Below are positions 8,305-17,462 of a stretch of 64,000 bases of DNA, piece after piece. Where the stretch lies: positions 372,001 through 436,000 of the forward strand of contig NZ_SACK01000001.1 of assembly GCF_004005815.1 (NCBI RefSeq), in the 5' to 3' direction. Each line of letters starts with the position of its first letter. Within the stretch, counting starts at the first letter, position 1. Source of the DNA: Mucilaginibacter limnophilus (GTDB lineage: Bacteria > Bacteroidota > Bacteroidia > Sphingobacteriales > Sphingobacteriaceae). Under the pieces are notes generated by a model that saw only the letters and a list, made by a program, of their open reading frames with translations, had not been told where the DNA came from and searched no databases. The position numbers and the translations under genes were made by a program.

Positions 8305-9789
8305 ATGGGAAAACCAACAGGATTTCAGGAATTTAACAGGGAACTTCCCGCTAAAACGCCGGCAGCCGAGCGTGTTAAAAATTATAATGAGTTTGTAGGT
8401 CTGTACAGCGAAGAAAAACTTAATCAGCAGTCGGCCAGGTGTATGAACTGCGGTATACCGTTTTGTCATTCGGGTTGCCCGCTGGGTAATATCATCCCTG
8501 AGTTTAATGATGCTGTTTACCGCAAAAACTGGCAGGAGGCCTACCAGATATTATCGTCAACCAACAACTTCCCCGAGTTTACAGGAAGGATATGTCCGGC
8601 TCCATGCGAGTCGGCCTGCGTACTGGGCATAAATAAACCGGCGGTTGCTATTGAGGAGATTGAGAAGCATATCATTGAGATTGCTTACTCAAAAAACATG
8701 GTGAAACCTACCGCGCCGCTTTACAAAACTGGTAAAAAAGTAGCGGTAGTAGGTTCAGGACCTGCAGGTTTGGCCGCTGCTGCACAACTGGCAAAAGCTG
8801 GTCATGCGGTTACGGTTTTCGAGCGTGACGATCATCCGGGTGGCTTGCTGCGTTACGGTATACCCGATTTCAAACTGGAAAAATGGGTTGTTGAACGCCG
8901 TGTTAAGGTAATGGAAGAAGATGGTGTTGTATTTAAATGCAATACCGAGGTTGGCAAAGATATTTCTGCAGAAGAACTGGTGCGTAATAACGACGCCGTG
9001 GTACTTGCAGGCGGGTCAACCATTCCACGAGACCTGAACATTCCCGGTCGACACTTCAAAGGCATCCATTTCGCTATGGACTTCCTGAAACAACAAAACA
9101 AACGTGTTAGCGGCAGCCCGATAACCAACGAAAATATCCTGGCGACCGATAAAGACGTGATCGTGATTGGCGGGGGTGACACCGGCAGCGACTGTGTAGG
9201 TACTTCAAATCGTCAGGGCGCACGCTCTATCAAGCAGTTCGAAGTAATGTTTAAACCGGGAGAAAGCCGCCCAAGCAGTATGCCATGGCCAAACTTCCCT
9301 GGTCCGGCGGTGTTAAAAACTACCAGCTCACACGAGGAAGGCTGCGAGCGTTTCTGGGGCATCAACACAAAAGAATTTTTGGGTGACGAAGACGGTAACC
9401 TGCGTGCTGTAAAAGTGGTTGACCTTGAGTGGGAAGTCGACTTTTTAGGCCGCCCGGTTAAGTTTAAGGAGATTGAAGGCACCGAGCGCGAAATACCTTG
9501 TCAGCGTGTATTCCTGGCAATGGGCTTCCTGCACCCGCAGTTTCAAGGTGCTTTGGAAAGCCTTGGCGTTCAACTTGATGAGCGTAAAAACGTACAGGCT
9601 AAAGAAGGCGTTTACCGTACCAACGTTAGTAAAGTGTTTGCTGCAGGTGATATGCGCCGCGGACAGTCGCTGGTGGTATGGGCTATTTCTGAAGGCCGCG
9701 AAACCGCACGCAAAGTTGATGAGTTCCTGATGGGCCACTCGATACTGGAAAGCAAAGACGGTGTAAACCAATTTGAGCAGGCGTATTAG
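8305..9789 (+). CDS. gltD: Glutamate synthase (NADPH) small subunit
   Basis: GltD oxidises NADPH and passes electrons through FAD and 4Fe-4S centres to GltB. The 494 residues match the beta subunit. N-terminal cysteine groups for the iron-sulfur centres are [16 protein letters not shown] and [12 protein letters not shown]. An FAD-binding Rossmann motif follows ([14 protein letters not shown]), then a second nucleotide-binding motif for NADPH ([13 protein letters not shown]), and near the C-terminus the FAD segment [20 protein letters not shown]. It starts four bases after gltB stops. A strong terminator lies at 9835-9863. Confidence 0.98.
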   Translation: MGKPTGFQEFNRELPAKTPAAERVKNYNEFVGLYSEEKLNQQSARCMNCGIPFCHSGCPLGNIIPEFNDAVYRKNWQEAYQILSSTNNFPEFTGRICPAPCESACVLGINKPAVAIEEIEKHIIEIAYSKNMVKPTAPLYKTGKKVAVVGSGPAGLAAAAQLAKAGHAVTVFERDDHPGGLLRYGIPDFKLEKWVVERRVKVMEEDGVVFKCNTEVGKDISAEELVRNNDAVVLAGGSTIPRDLNIPGRHFKGIHFAMDFLKQQNKRVSGSPITNENILATDKDVIVIGGGDTGSDCVGTSNRQGARSIKQFEVMFKPGESRPSSMPWPNFPGPAVLKTTSSHEEGCERFWGINTKEFLGDEDGNLRAVKVVDLEWEVDFLGRPVKFKEIEGTEREIPCQRVFLAMGFLHPQFQGALESLGVQLDERKNVQAKEGVYRTNVSKVFAAGDMRRGQSLVVWAISEGRETARKVDEFLMGHSILESKDGVNQFEQAY

Positions 9790-9834
9790 TGAAGGGTGAG
9801 TAGTTAAGGAGAACTAATTGTAAAACTAAATACC

Positions 9835-9863
9835 AGCCGGATGCATTTGCACCCGGCTTTTTT
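9835..9863 (+). terminator. Rho-independent terminator of gltBD
   Basis: AGCCGG pairs with CCGGCT and, after one mismatch, TGCA pairs with TGCA around a two-base loop; a run of six T follows. It lies 46 bases after the gltD stop. The gene on the other strand ends five bases further on, and the opposite side has an A-tract, so it may act in both directions. Confidence 0.85.
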
Positions 9864-9867
9864 GTGG

Positions 9868-10317
9868 CTAATATTTCTTTAGGATCTTTATCCTTTCATA
9901 TTTAAGTACTCTTGCCGGTTCACCTGCCCCCTTACCGGGATCATAATTTTCCGGATAACCTTTAACTTTATAAAATCGTCCTTTTAAGCTTAGCTGAAAT
10001 AGATGTTCGCCATCAAGTAAACTATCAGCATTGATTATGCTTGTATTTTTAGGTTCAAGATAAATATATTCATATTCTGATGAATGTTTAAGAGCCCATT
10101 GCGCACAGCTACATCCAGTTGCCGCGTAGGCAACTGTTATCGTGGTGTCCTTCACGTCAAGCCGTTTATCTAAGCGTTTATAAGGAAATTTTGTTGTATC
10201 CTTTAATATTGGGGTGAAGGTTTCTGCGGATTGATTGGTTTTTGTGCCGTTTTCACATGAATACAAAAGTGTGATCAGCAATACAAGATTCAGAAGGTGT
10301 CTGTGATTTAAATACAT
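9868..10317 (-). CDS. Hypothetical lipoprotein
   Basis: I do not recognise this 149-residue protein. It has a lipoprotein signal peptide with the box LLYS-Cys21, so the mature protein is membrane-anchored in the periplasm or outer membrane. The mature part is small and soluble, with a cysteine pair in ATGCSCAQW (about residues 66-74) that could form a disulfide, and a C-terminal KGYPENYDPGKG segment. It converges on gltD and is probably monocistronic. No motif supports a specific function. Confidence 0.7.
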   Translation of the reverse strand: MYLNHRHLLNLVLLITLLYSCENGTKTNQSAETFTPILKDTTKFPYKRLDKRLDVKDTTITVAYAATGCSCAQWALKHSSEYEYIYLEPKNTSIINADSLLDGEHLFQLSLKGRFYKVKGYPENYDPGKGAGEPARVLKYERIKILKKY

Positions 10318-10478
10318 TTCCTTTCAAATATAATTTATGTGCTGATAATTCCTGTTAACAATAACTTAATGTAACAACCTGGAGGCATTGATTAACTAAA
10401 TTAGCAAACAGGATATATTTGCTGCATATTAGATTTTAGGTCTAAGAACTAATTCATCATCTATTTACAACTTGTACT

Positions 10479-11501
10479 ATGCGTTTATTTACCGGCATTG
10501 CCCTTATTGCCACACTGATGTTTAACAACGAAGCAAAATCACAGCAAAAGTCTTTGTTTTTAGATAATTACAAATTAGCAATTAATGGTAAGGATAAGCT
10601 TATCGCTAAAATATATTCTGGTGGTATTGCCAAGGGGGCGAGGTTGGTTGAAGATACTTCAGGCTTGTTTTCTGTAAATAAAGATGGCGAAGTATTGTTA
10701 AAGAATGACGCGAAACCATCTGCTGTCAAGTACAATATTACCATTCAATATCAGGATAAAAAGCAGGAATTTGTATTGGTTACCGATAGGTTTAACTATA
10801 ACAAAGTGGTAGCCCACCGTGGTGCCTGGAAGAACAATGCAGGCAGTCAGAATTCACTAACATCTCTCAGAGATGCTATAAGGCTGGGTTGCGAAGGCTC
10901 TGAATTTGATGTATGGTTATCAAAAGATGGCATTCCGGTGCTTTCGCATGACGACCATATTGGTGGCAAAAAGATTGAAGAAACCCCAGTTGCCGAATTA
11001 CAGGCTATCGAACTAAAAAATGGTGACCATGTGCCTTTATTTGAAGAGTATATTCAGGAAGCTATTAAACAGAACACTACGCACCTGGTGCTTGAACTTA
11101 AGCCATCTGGCTTGGGTAAACAACGCGGCGAAGAACTGGCCGAAAAATGTATGGATATCATCCGTAAGTACAAATGCCAGGGCTGGATGCTGTACATCAG
11201 TTTTGATTATAATATCTGCAAGAAAATTATTGAACTTGACCCGTTTGCCAAAGTAGCTTACCTCAACGGCGATAAATCTCCTGTCGAACTAAAAGCTGAC
11301 AAAATGTGGGGGCTTGATTATCATTTCAGTGTGATCGACAAGGATAGCAACCTGATAAACGATGCCCATAAAAACGGGATCGACGTAGATATATGGACTG
11401 TGAACGAACCCGAAAAAATGGATGCTTACCTGAAAGCCGGAGCCGATCATATCACTACTAACGAACCGGAGATACTGTTAGAAAAGGTGAAGGGAAAGTA
11501 A
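10479..11501 (+). CDS. Secreted glycerophosphodiester phosphodiesterase family protein
   Basis: Enzymes of this family split glycerophosphodiesters into glycerol-3-phosphate and an alcohol. The 340-residue product starts with a signal peptide (cleavage probably after KSQ, about residue 22), so it acts in the periplasm or outside. Residues about 25-105 form a beta-rich N-terminal part without a name I can give. The GDPD barrel starts at VVAHRGAW, with the catalytic or metal-binding residues visible as HRG, GSEFDVW and LSHDD, and ends with the typical VDIWTVNEPEKM and ITTNEPE segments. The gene stands alone and is followed by a short tandem repeat. Confidence 0.88.
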   Translation: MRLFTGIALIATLMFNNEAKSQQKSLFLDNYKLAINGKDKLIAKIYSGGIAKGARLVEDTSGLFSVNKDGEVLLKNDAKPSAVKYNITIQYQDKKQEFVLVTDRFNYNKVVAHRGAWKNNAGSQNSLTSLRDAIRLGCEGSEFDVWLSKDGIPVLSHDDHIGGKKIEETPVAELQAIELKNGDHVPLFEEYIQEAIKQNTTHLVLELKPSGLGKQRGEELAEKCMDIIRKYKCQGWMLYISFDYNICKKIIELDPFAKVAYLNGDKSPVELKADKMWGLDYHFSVIDKDSNLINDAHKNGIDVDIWTVNEPEKMDAYLKAGADHITTNEPEILLEKVKGK

Positions 11502-11518
11502 TATCCCATATTTGTGTA

Positions 11519-11590
11519 GGTGTTGACGTCAACAGAGTCAACAGAGTCAACACCGTCAACAGAGTCAACAGAGTCAACACCGTCAACACC
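11519..11590. repeat. Nine-base tandem repeat array with an inverted first unit
   Basis: Seven exact-length units lie head to tail from 11528 to 11590, in the order GTCAACAGA x2, GTCAACACC, GTCAACAGA x2, GTCAACACC x2. The nine bases just before them (11519-11527, GGTGTTGAC) are the exact reverse complement of GTCAACACC. The first unit is thus inverted and the junction is a 12-base palindrome, GTTGACGTCAAC. A transcript could pair the inverted unit with any of three forward units. It lies just after the phosphodiesterase gene. Confidence 0.95.
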
Positions 11591-11609
11591 TGGTAAATTG
11601 GCCGAACAA

Positions 11610-11659
11610 GTTACGAAAAGCTTCTTTAGCGGATGGATGCTTCGTTCCTCAGCATGACA
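11610..11659. repeat. Partial palindromic repeat (copy C)
   Basis: The right arm of the inner repeat family is intact (about 11636-11659, ATGCTTCGTTCCTCAGCATG). The left side is degenerate (GTTACGAAAAGC), so this looks like an eroded copy of the elements at 1122-1183 and 2802-2863. It lies between two convergent genes. Confidence 0.6.
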
Positions 11660-11676
11660 AAATTATAATGGATAAC

Positions 11677-11700
11677 AAAAAAGCCCCTTTATCTGGGGCT
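11677..11700 (-). terminator. Rho-independent terminator of the cupredoxin-dehydrogenase operon
   Basis: On the minus strand AGCCCC pairs with GGGGCT around a seven-base AT-rich hinge (reading AGCCCC-AGATAAA-GGGGCT), followed by a run of T. It lies 25 bases after the stop of the gene ending at 11726. Confidence 0.8.
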
Positions 11701-11725
11701 TCTTTGCGCGTTGGTACAAATAATT

Positions 11726-14593
11726 TTACTTTTTCGCTTCAGGAGCTTCCAGTAGCTTATGGATCAAATCGGTTACGTCCATCATATGGTGTGCATGTTC
11801 TGATTTTTCAATACGTGCTGCAAGATCACTTAATGCTTTTTTTGATTCAGGGGTATCCATAGCGCCGATACGCTGTACAGTGAATTTTAACGCGTTTGGC
11901 AATTGTGCCTGCATGGCTATGTTAATAGCACGGTTAATATCCAACGGAACAAGCGGCTCAAATGCGTACCAAACCATCACCGGCAGGTTATGGTCTTCGG
12001 CGTCTTCGGCATGCTTGTACAACGCCTCGGCAACATCCCAGCGTTTGGCCGATTGTGTGCGCTGCATTGCTCCGGCCAGGTATAACCTAACCAATGCCGA
12101 AGTATCGCTTTTCGCCATATCTGCAAATTTGTCCATCGCTTTATCAGAAGCATTCCGGCCTTCAGATATCAGTTGTACAGCCCATGCACGTATGTATTCG
12201 CTTTGGTTCGACAGTAATTTTATCAGGTCTTTTTCATTGGTGCCTTGTGTAGCATGCAATGCCCATAATGCGCGAAGTTTACGGGTATCATCCGGATTGT
12301 CGTTCAGGATCTTTTTAAGCGCATTGTGCACTTTTTTATTAGGCCCGCGCATCTCCAGTATCAGGCGTGCCTGCCGCACATACCAGTCGTTCTTGTTAAG
12401 TTGATAGTTCACCAGCTCCATATCGGTCGCTTTTGACAGGTCAACCTGTACCCATTTGTCTTTATCGTTACTGATGCGGAAGATACGGCCGAGTACTTTG
12501 TTGTGCACATCAGGGTTAGGGCTGTGGCACTGGTTTTTGTCGTACCAGTCAATAGCCCACACCGAGCCGCTGGCATCATAACGGAAGTTTAGCCATTGCG
12601 ACCAGGTATCATTTGCCATTAAAAAGTCGGGCGCATGTGTGCCCAGATAGCCTGAACCCTTACGTATCAGATGGTCGTTATTTACACGGGCGCCGTGTAT
12701 GTTATTCATAAACAGGTCGCTTCGGTATTCGGCAGGCCAGTTCTCGCTGCCAAGGTAAACCATAGCTCCCGCATGCGCGTGGCCTCCACCTACAGGCCCC
12801 GAACGGAAATTACCCGCGTGCGGACCGCGTTCGCCAATCCAGTGTACGTGATCTGCCATGGTGGTAATGTCAATATAAGTATATGGGTTGGCATGTGGCC
12901 CCCACTGGCGGGTGTAACGTCCGCCCGGGAAGATGTTGTACAGATGCGGTATCACGCAGGCCGACACAAAGGCATGGCCGTAATCGTTAAAGTCGATACC
13001 CCACGGGTTGCTGGTACCTTCGGCAAATACTTCAAATTTTTTAGTCACGGGGTGATAACGCCAAACGCAGGCATTCAGCTTAACACGCAGGCTGTCGGGA
13101 GTGCCCGGTGCGCCTACGCTCGATTGTGTGAATACGCCTTGCGTGCCATACAGCCAACCATCGGGCCCCCATTGGAAGCCGTTAAGCGTTTCGTGGGTGT
13201 CTTCAAGGCCCCAGCCATCAAGCAGGGTTTGTACCGGACCAGCAGGCTTATCGGTTTTGATATCCAACGGAATAAACAGCAGGTAAGGCGCGGCGCCTAC
13301 ATAAACGCCGGTTGTATTTACTTCGATGCCGCTTACAAGGTTCAGGCCTTCCATAAACACGGTCTTTTTGTCAAGCGTACCATCTCCGTTGGTGTCTTCA
13401 AAGATGAATATCTTATCACGGCCCTGACCCTCAGGCGCACGAACAGGGTAGGTGTGCGATTCAACCACCCAAAGCCTTCCCCGCCAGTCCATACAAAAGG
13501 CAATGGGTTTGATAATCTGCGGTTCCGAAGCAGCTAATGTCACCTTAAATCCGGCAGGAACGGTCATTACCTTGGCTGCGCTATCGCCCGATAAACCGGC
13601 ATATTTTACTACGTCGAGCGGCGGAAGTATGATGATGTCTTCCTGTTTTAGTTCATTAGGAAAGTTGGGGCGTTCGGTATAAAATAAAAAGTCGTCAAAA
13701 TTGATGTGCGCCATTACATCATTGCGAATATATGGTATCTGTGATATGCCGGTCTCGTTATCAACTAAACGGATGTACATGTCTTTTCCTTTAAGCTTTT
13801 GCAGATCAACCACAACAGGCTGCAATGTAGCGCGGCCTGATCCGGTGATTTGAAAGAATACACTGTCATTATCGGCACGAACAAGTTCCACACGTGTATC
13901 ATGCAGCGCGCCCCCCGAAACGCGGAACGCCGCGTATGGTTGTGTCACCTTAAACGGAACTGAGGTTAACGTACCGGTAAGTTTATGGTTTTTTGTTCCG
14001 CCGCTGCTTAAAAAGAAGCGCCCTGCAATGCCTATGCGCATGTTCGCTTCGTGCATAGGGGATGGGTCTTGCGCAATAATCGGGTCTTTAAAAGCGTCGC
14101 CTTTTGCTGTCCAATCTTGCAAGGTGCCTGTTTCAAAGTTGAGGTTAAGCGGCTTGCCATTTTTTTGCGGCAGTTGTCCTTTTATGGTGACGATGTTTTC
14201 TATAGGCCCTTCAACCACCTCGAATGAGCCAACCATGCCCGCGGCGCGGTGTCCGGGTATCGAGCAAAAATAGGTGTCGTTATTTTGCGCGACAAAGGTG
14301 ATACTGGTTTTTGAACCTTTTTCAACCAGTACCTTGCTTTTTATGCCCAACTTTTCCATGGTGATATCATGCGTCATGGTTTCGCCGTTCACCAGGTTTA
14401 TGCGTACACGGTCGCCTTTGTGGGCTTTAAGTATCGGGTTGCGGGTTCCGTCGGTAGCCATGTAGCCAAGCATGGTGGCTTCAAGGGTGTACTCACGGTC
14501 GGCCGGTGCAGTGCTGCCTGTTTGTGCCATAGTAGTTGCCGGCACTATGCACATACAAATCAACAAAGCTGAGAGTAATCGTTTAAAGTTCAT
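11726..14593 (-). CDS. Secreted cupredoxin / sorbosone-dehydrogenase-like / HEAT-repeat protein
   Basis: This 955-residue exported protein (signal peptide, cleavage near AQ at 24) joins several modules. Residues about 33-126 are a cupredoxin domain with a full type I copper set, His75, Cys110, His115 and Met120. A beta-sandwich-like region follows (about 145-310). Residues about 330-720 form a PQQ-type six-blade propeller like those of membrane-bound or sorbosone dehydrogenases, beginning MTVPAGFKVTLAASEPQ and including IFEDTNGDGTLDKKTVF. The C-terminus (about 740-955) has helical HEAT-type repeats. Related planctomycete and Bacteroidota proteins often end in a c-type haem domain; I see no CxxCH here. 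It follows the DUF1080 gene by 32 bases and likely acts with it on carbohydrate substrates in the periplasm. Confidence 0.75.
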   Translation of the reverse strand: MNFKRLLSALLICMCIVPATTMAQTGSTAPADREYTLEATMLGYMATDGTRNPILKAHKGDRVRINLVNGETMTHDITMEKLGIKSKVLVEKGSKTSITFVAQNNDTYFCSIPGHRAAGMVGSFEVVEGPIENIVTIKGQLPQKNGKPLNLNFETGTLQDWTAKGDAFKDPIIAQDPSPMHEANMRIGIAGRFFLSSGGTKNHKLTGTLTSVPFKVTQPYAAFRVSGGALHDTRVELVRADNDSVFFQITGSGRATLQPVVVDLQKLKGKDMYIRLVDNETGISQIPYIRNDVMAHINFDDFLFYTERPNFPNELKQEDIIILPPLDVVKYAGLSGDSAAKVMTVPAGFKVTLAASEPQIIKPIAFCMDWRGRLWVVESHTYPVRAPEGQGRDKIFIFEDTNGDGTLDKKTVFMEGLNLVSGIEVNTTGVYVGAAPYLLFIPLDIKTDKPAGPVQTLLDGWGLEDTHETLNGFQWGPDGWLYGTQGVFTQSSVGAPGTPDSLRVKLNACVWRYHPVTKKFEVFAEGTSNPWGIDFNDYGHAFVSACVIPHLYNIFPGGRYTRQWGPHANPYTYIDITTMADHVHWIGERGPHAGNFRSGPVGGGHAHAGAMVYLGSENWPAEYRSDLFMNNIHGARVNNDHLIRKGSGYLGTHAPDFLMANDTWSQWLNFRYDASGSVWAIDWYDKNQCHSPNPDVHNKVLGRIFRISNDKDKWVQVDLSKATDMELVNYQLNKNDWYVRQARLILEMRGPNKKVHNALKKILNDNPDDTRKLRALWALHATQGTNEKDLIKLLSNQSEYIRAWAVQLISEGRNASDKAMDKFADMAKSDTSALVRLYLAGAMQRTQSAKRWDVAEALYKHAEDAEDHNLPVMVWYAFEPLVPLDINRAINIAMQAQLPNALKFTVQRIGAMDTPESKKALSDLAARIEKSEHAHHMMDVTDLIHKLLEAPEAKK

Positions 14594-14625
14594 GTAATTA
14601 GAATTATATTGTTGAGTGTGATTGC

Positions 14626-15264
14626 TTATTTTATTTCCTGAAGGATGATGTCCTTGTATGATACTTCGGTTTTGCCCATACCGTGTAGCTGAAGGGCAAT
14701 GTGTCCGCTTTGCGGGATGCTTTTGTCGGGCTCGGTATAATCAATGGTTTGCGTGCCATTAAGCGTTATACGGATGTGGCCGTTGTTTGAATACACCTCG
14801 TAATCGTTCCACTGGCCGCGGCGCAATGCTTTTTTTATCAGGTTACTATCCGGTGCTACCAGTATCTTATCCCTGCGTGATTCATCATACAAACATCCCC
14901 AAAAGCCATCGCCAAGATCGGCCTGATAACCGGTCATTTCATACGGCGGATTACTGATGCGTTTGCTGTGGAACTGAACGCCCGAATTGATGAAACCTTC
15001 TGTACCTGATAGTTTAAATTTTAAACGAAGAATGTAATTGCTATAGGTGCCGGTAGTGCTGATGAACTCGTTATGCGGCTGCATCCTGTCGACAGAGCCG
15101 CCAATGAGCATGCCGTTACTTATGCGCCAGGTATTTACCGTATCGCCTTCCCAGCCGTTAAACGTTTTACCATCAAACAAGCGGATATTTTTGTATGGCG
15201 ATACGGATATAAAGCTTGCAAGAAACAATACGGCTAACAATGGCAAAACGTATAATATCTTCAT
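14626..15264 (-). CDS. DUF1080 (3-keto-disaccharide hydrolase) family protein
   Basis: The product is a secreted concanavalin-like protein of 212 residues. ATG at 15264 (MKILYVLPLLAVLFLASF) gives a normal signal peptide; the TTG seven codons earlier is less likely. DUF1080 marks are IRLFDGKTFNGWEG, DFKLSGTEG-like SGTEGFINSGVQFHS, and RGQWNDYEVYSNNGHIRITLNG. Members with known activity cleave 3-keto-glycosides; others only bind sugars. It is the first gene of a two-gene unit with the cupredoxin-dehydrogenase protein, which suggests a shared periplasmic sugar-oxidation task. That link is inference. Confidence 0.82.
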   Translation of the reverse strand: MKILYVLPLLAVLFLASFISVSPYKNIRLFDGKTFNGWEGDTVNTWRISNGMLIGGSVDRMQPHNEFISTTGTYSNYILRLKFKLSGTEGFINSGVQFHSKRISNPPYEMTGYQADLGDGFWGCLYDESRRDKILVAPDSNLIKKALRRGQWNDYEVYSNNGHIRITLNGTQTIDYTEPDKSIPQSGHIALQLHGMGKTEVSYKDIILQEIK

Positions 15265-15481
15265 TTTGAAATGGATATTGTTCAATAAATTGGCTGCTGA
15301 GCAGATATTGGTTTAAATGATTGTGCAATCGATTGCGATAAAAGTAAGGATTTAATGAGAATAACTGCAAGCAGGTGTTGAAAAGTTTGCCTTTAGTAAC
15401 GAAATTTTTAACCAACAGGCACATGTATATACAGTGAAAACATTAGCGGGGAAGTGATGTTCTGTTTACAAAACGATCATA

Positions 15482-16258
15482 ATGAAAAGCAGGGCAAGTT
15501 TTAAAGGACATCCGCTGCACCCGATTTTGGTTGCGTTTCCAATCGCGTTCCTGATTGGCGCTTTTGTCTTCGATGTGTTGTCGGTTATCAATGATAACGA
15601 ATCGTTCTGGCAAACGGGTAAATATCTTGCTATCGCCGGAATCGTATCGGCATTGGCTGCCGCTGTTCCGGGCATAATTGATTATTATGCGGTTGTGCCG
15701 CCCAAAAGCTCAGGTAAAAAGCGTGCAACTCAGCATGGACTGTTAAATTTTACCGTTGTCATATTTTTCGCAATAGCGCTTTATATACGCAGTAACAGTA
15801 TAACACCTGTGCTGATACTCGAGGGCATTGGCGTTGTTCTGCTGTTCGTTTCGGGATGGCTTGGCGGTACACTGGTTTACCGTAACCAGATAGGGGTTGA
15901 CCCTCGTTATGCTAATGCAGGTAAGTGGAAAGAAGCTTATTTCAATCAGGCATCAGGCAGTATTGAGGTTGCTTCTGCAGACGAATTAAAAACCGACCAG
16001 ATGAAGCTGCTGCATGTAGCTGGCAAACGCATTGTATTGGCAAGAACAGAAAAGGCATACGTCGCATTTGACGACCGCTGCACCCACCGCGGGGCTTCGC
16101 TTGCAGGCGGCATGATGATTTGCGGAACGGTGCAGTGCCCATGGCATGGCTCGCAATTCGACTGTACAACCGGCGCGGTAAAGGCCGGCCCGGCTAAAGA
16201 GGGGATAAGCACTTATACCGTAAACGAAAGCAGCGGCAAGGTGTACCTGGTGCTGTAA
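15482..16258 (+). CDS. DUF2231 membrane domain fused to Rieske 2Fe-2S domain
   Basis: This 258-residue protein starts with a four-helix DUF2231 membrane domain (residues 1-140; HPLHPILVAFPIA is the family signature). A cytosolic or periplasmic Rieske domain follows. The cluster ligands are all present: Cys200 and His202 (CTHRGASL), then Cys219 and His222 (CPWHGSQF). It probably passes single electrons to an unknown membrane partner. No oxygenase or cytochrome gene is adjacent. Its stop codon directly abuts that of the convergent ydeI-like gene (TAATTA). Confidence 0.87.
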   Translation: MKSRASFKGHPLHPILVAFPIAFLIGAFVFDVLSVINDNESFWQTGKYLAIAGIVSALAAAVPGIIDYYAVVPPKSSGKKRATQHGLLNFTVVIFFAIALYIRSNSITPVLILEGIGVVLLFVSGWLGGTLVYRNQIGVDPRYANAGKWKEAYFNQASGSIEVASADELKTDQMKLLHVAGKRIVLARTEKAYVAFDDRCTHRGASLAGGMMICGTVQCPWHGSQFDCTTGAVKAGPAKEGISTYTVNESSGKVYLVL

Positions 16259-16906
16259 TTATTTGTCCGACGGGTTTTTCTTTCCTCCAAGCAGCATTTG
16301 CTGCATCTTTTCAATCCGGTTAAGGCGTGTTTGTTCCTGCTTTGCAGTAAGTATCCACAGCACGTATTCCTTTTTATGGGTATAGGCAAGCTTCTCGAAA
16401 ATATCGATAGCAGTTGTAGTTAATGCGGCTGATAATTCGGGCGGAAGGGTAACAGTCCTTTTTTCAGGATTAATAAACTCTGCAAACTGATTTGCTTTAA
16501 TCGCCGCGTTATTTGTATCAGATGGTTTAACAAGTTCTACCGGTCTGAAGCGTAATGCCGTCCAGGTATCATCAACTGCTGCGGATTGTACGGGACGCCA
16601 GCCTATCTCGTCCATAACGCCCCAGTGGCGGGTCATTTGCAGGTCGGTTGGCAGGGTGTTTTTCTTCGGATACATCACCCAGAAGATAGTATCAGGTTTC
16701 AGAAAAGGTTTTAAAGCCTTAAGGGATATTTTCAGCGCTTCGCTATTCTGGACGAATAGTTGAATACCGTTAAGTCCGGCAGTATCAACTGCGTTTATGG
16801 TAACGTCTTCAGGTACATCAAGCACGGCGGCATAATTGGCCGGAGGGTTAATTAAAGCCCAGCGGGTGCCGGGTTTCATTTGCAGGCGTTGCGATAGTTT
16901 ACTCAT
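16259..16906 (-). CDS. YdeI/OmpD-associated family protein with DUF3052-like N-terminus
   Basis: ATG at 16906 is the preferred start because it overlaps the upstream methyltransferase stop as ATGA, which allows translational coupling; an upstream TTG is less likely. The product has 215 residues. The N-terminal half (LQMKPGTRWALINPP, later FWVMYPKK) resembles DUF3052, a compact SAM-methyltransferase-like fold of unknown role. The C-terminal part (VTLPPELSAAL to KKEYVLWILTAKQEQTRLNRI) is the YdeI/OmpD-associated helical segment. It is the last gene of a galK-trmH-ydeI unit. No reaction can be assigned. Confidence 0.7.
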   Translation of the reverse strand: MSKLSQRLQMKPGTRWALINPPANYAAVLDVPEDVTINAVDTAGLNGIQLFVQNSEALKISLKALKPFLKPDTIFWVMYPKKNTLPTDLQMTRHWGVMDEIGWRPVQSAAVDDTWTALRFRPVELVKPSDTNNAAIKANQFAEFINPEKRTVTLPPELSAALTTTAIDIFEKLAYTHKKEYVLWILTAKQEQTRLNRIEKMQQMLLGGKKNPSDK

Positions 16907-17436
16907 GGCTTGTGCAATTTGGAAAAAAAGTCCCAAAGCACAATGCCCGCCGAAACTACAATGTTAAAAGAATGCTTGGTGCCAAACTGGGGTATCTCAA
17001 TACACGCGTCGATATTTTTCATTACCTCATCGCTCACGCCGTTTACCTCGTTACCGAATATCAGCGCATACCTTTCACCTTGAACAGGAATGAAGCTATC
17101 GAGCATAATGCTGTTCTCGGCCTGTTCAATGGCGATGATCTTGTAGCCTGCGGCACGCAACTCATTTACCGCTTCAATGGTATCCGCATAATATTTCCAG
17201 CTGATAGATTGTGTGGCCCCCAGGGCGGTTTTTTCTATCTCACGGTGTGGCGGCTGCGCGCTGATACCGCAGAGTATCAACTGCTCAACCGCAAAACCAT
17301 CAGACGTGCGAAACACCGAACCAATATTATGCATGCTGCGGATGTTATCCAACACTACGGTTACGGGCAGTTTATCCTGTACTTTAAATTCGTCAACCGT
17401 CGCCCGGTTCAGTTCATCAAGTTTTAGTTTGCGCAT
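16903..17436 (-). CDS. TrmH-type (SpoU) RNA 2'-O-methyltransferase
   Basis: The 177-residue protein is a minimal SPOUT methyltransferase without the extra N-terminal RNA-binding domain of rRNA enzymes. The three family motifs are seen: motif 1 LDNIRSMHNIGSVFRTSDGF, motif 2 ALIFGNEVNGV, and motif 3 IPQFGTKHSFNIVVSAGIVL, where the last two build the trefoil-knot SAM site. It methylates a ribose in tRNA or rRNA; the target cannot be told. It is 26 bases downstream of galK and overlaps the next gene by four bases. Confidence 0.88.
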   Translation of the reverse strand: MRKLKLDELNRATVDEFKVQDKLPVTVVLDNIRSMHNIGSVFRTSDGFAVEQLILCGISAQPPHREIEKTALGATQSISWKYYADTIEAVNELRAAGYKIIAIEQAENSIMLDSFIPVQGERYALIFGNEVNGVSDEVMKNIDACIEIPQFGTKHSFNIVVSAGIVLWDFFSKLHKP

Positions 17437-17462
17437 GGTAATTAATTACCGCAAATGTAAAA

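Noticed and set aside
11519..11590. CRISPR-like array
   Set aside because: The nine-base units are contiguous with no spacers, and there are no cas genes.
12671..13537. A 288-codon open frame on the plus strand inside the cupredoxin-dehydrogenase gene
   Set aside because: It is antisense to a clear coding region with strong domain motifs, and its translation has no recognisable fold; it reflects codon bias of the minus-strand gene.
16912..17427. A 171-codon plus-strand frame opposite the TrmH-type gene
   Set aside because: The minus-strand product carries all three SPOUT motifs; the antisense frame does not look like a protein.
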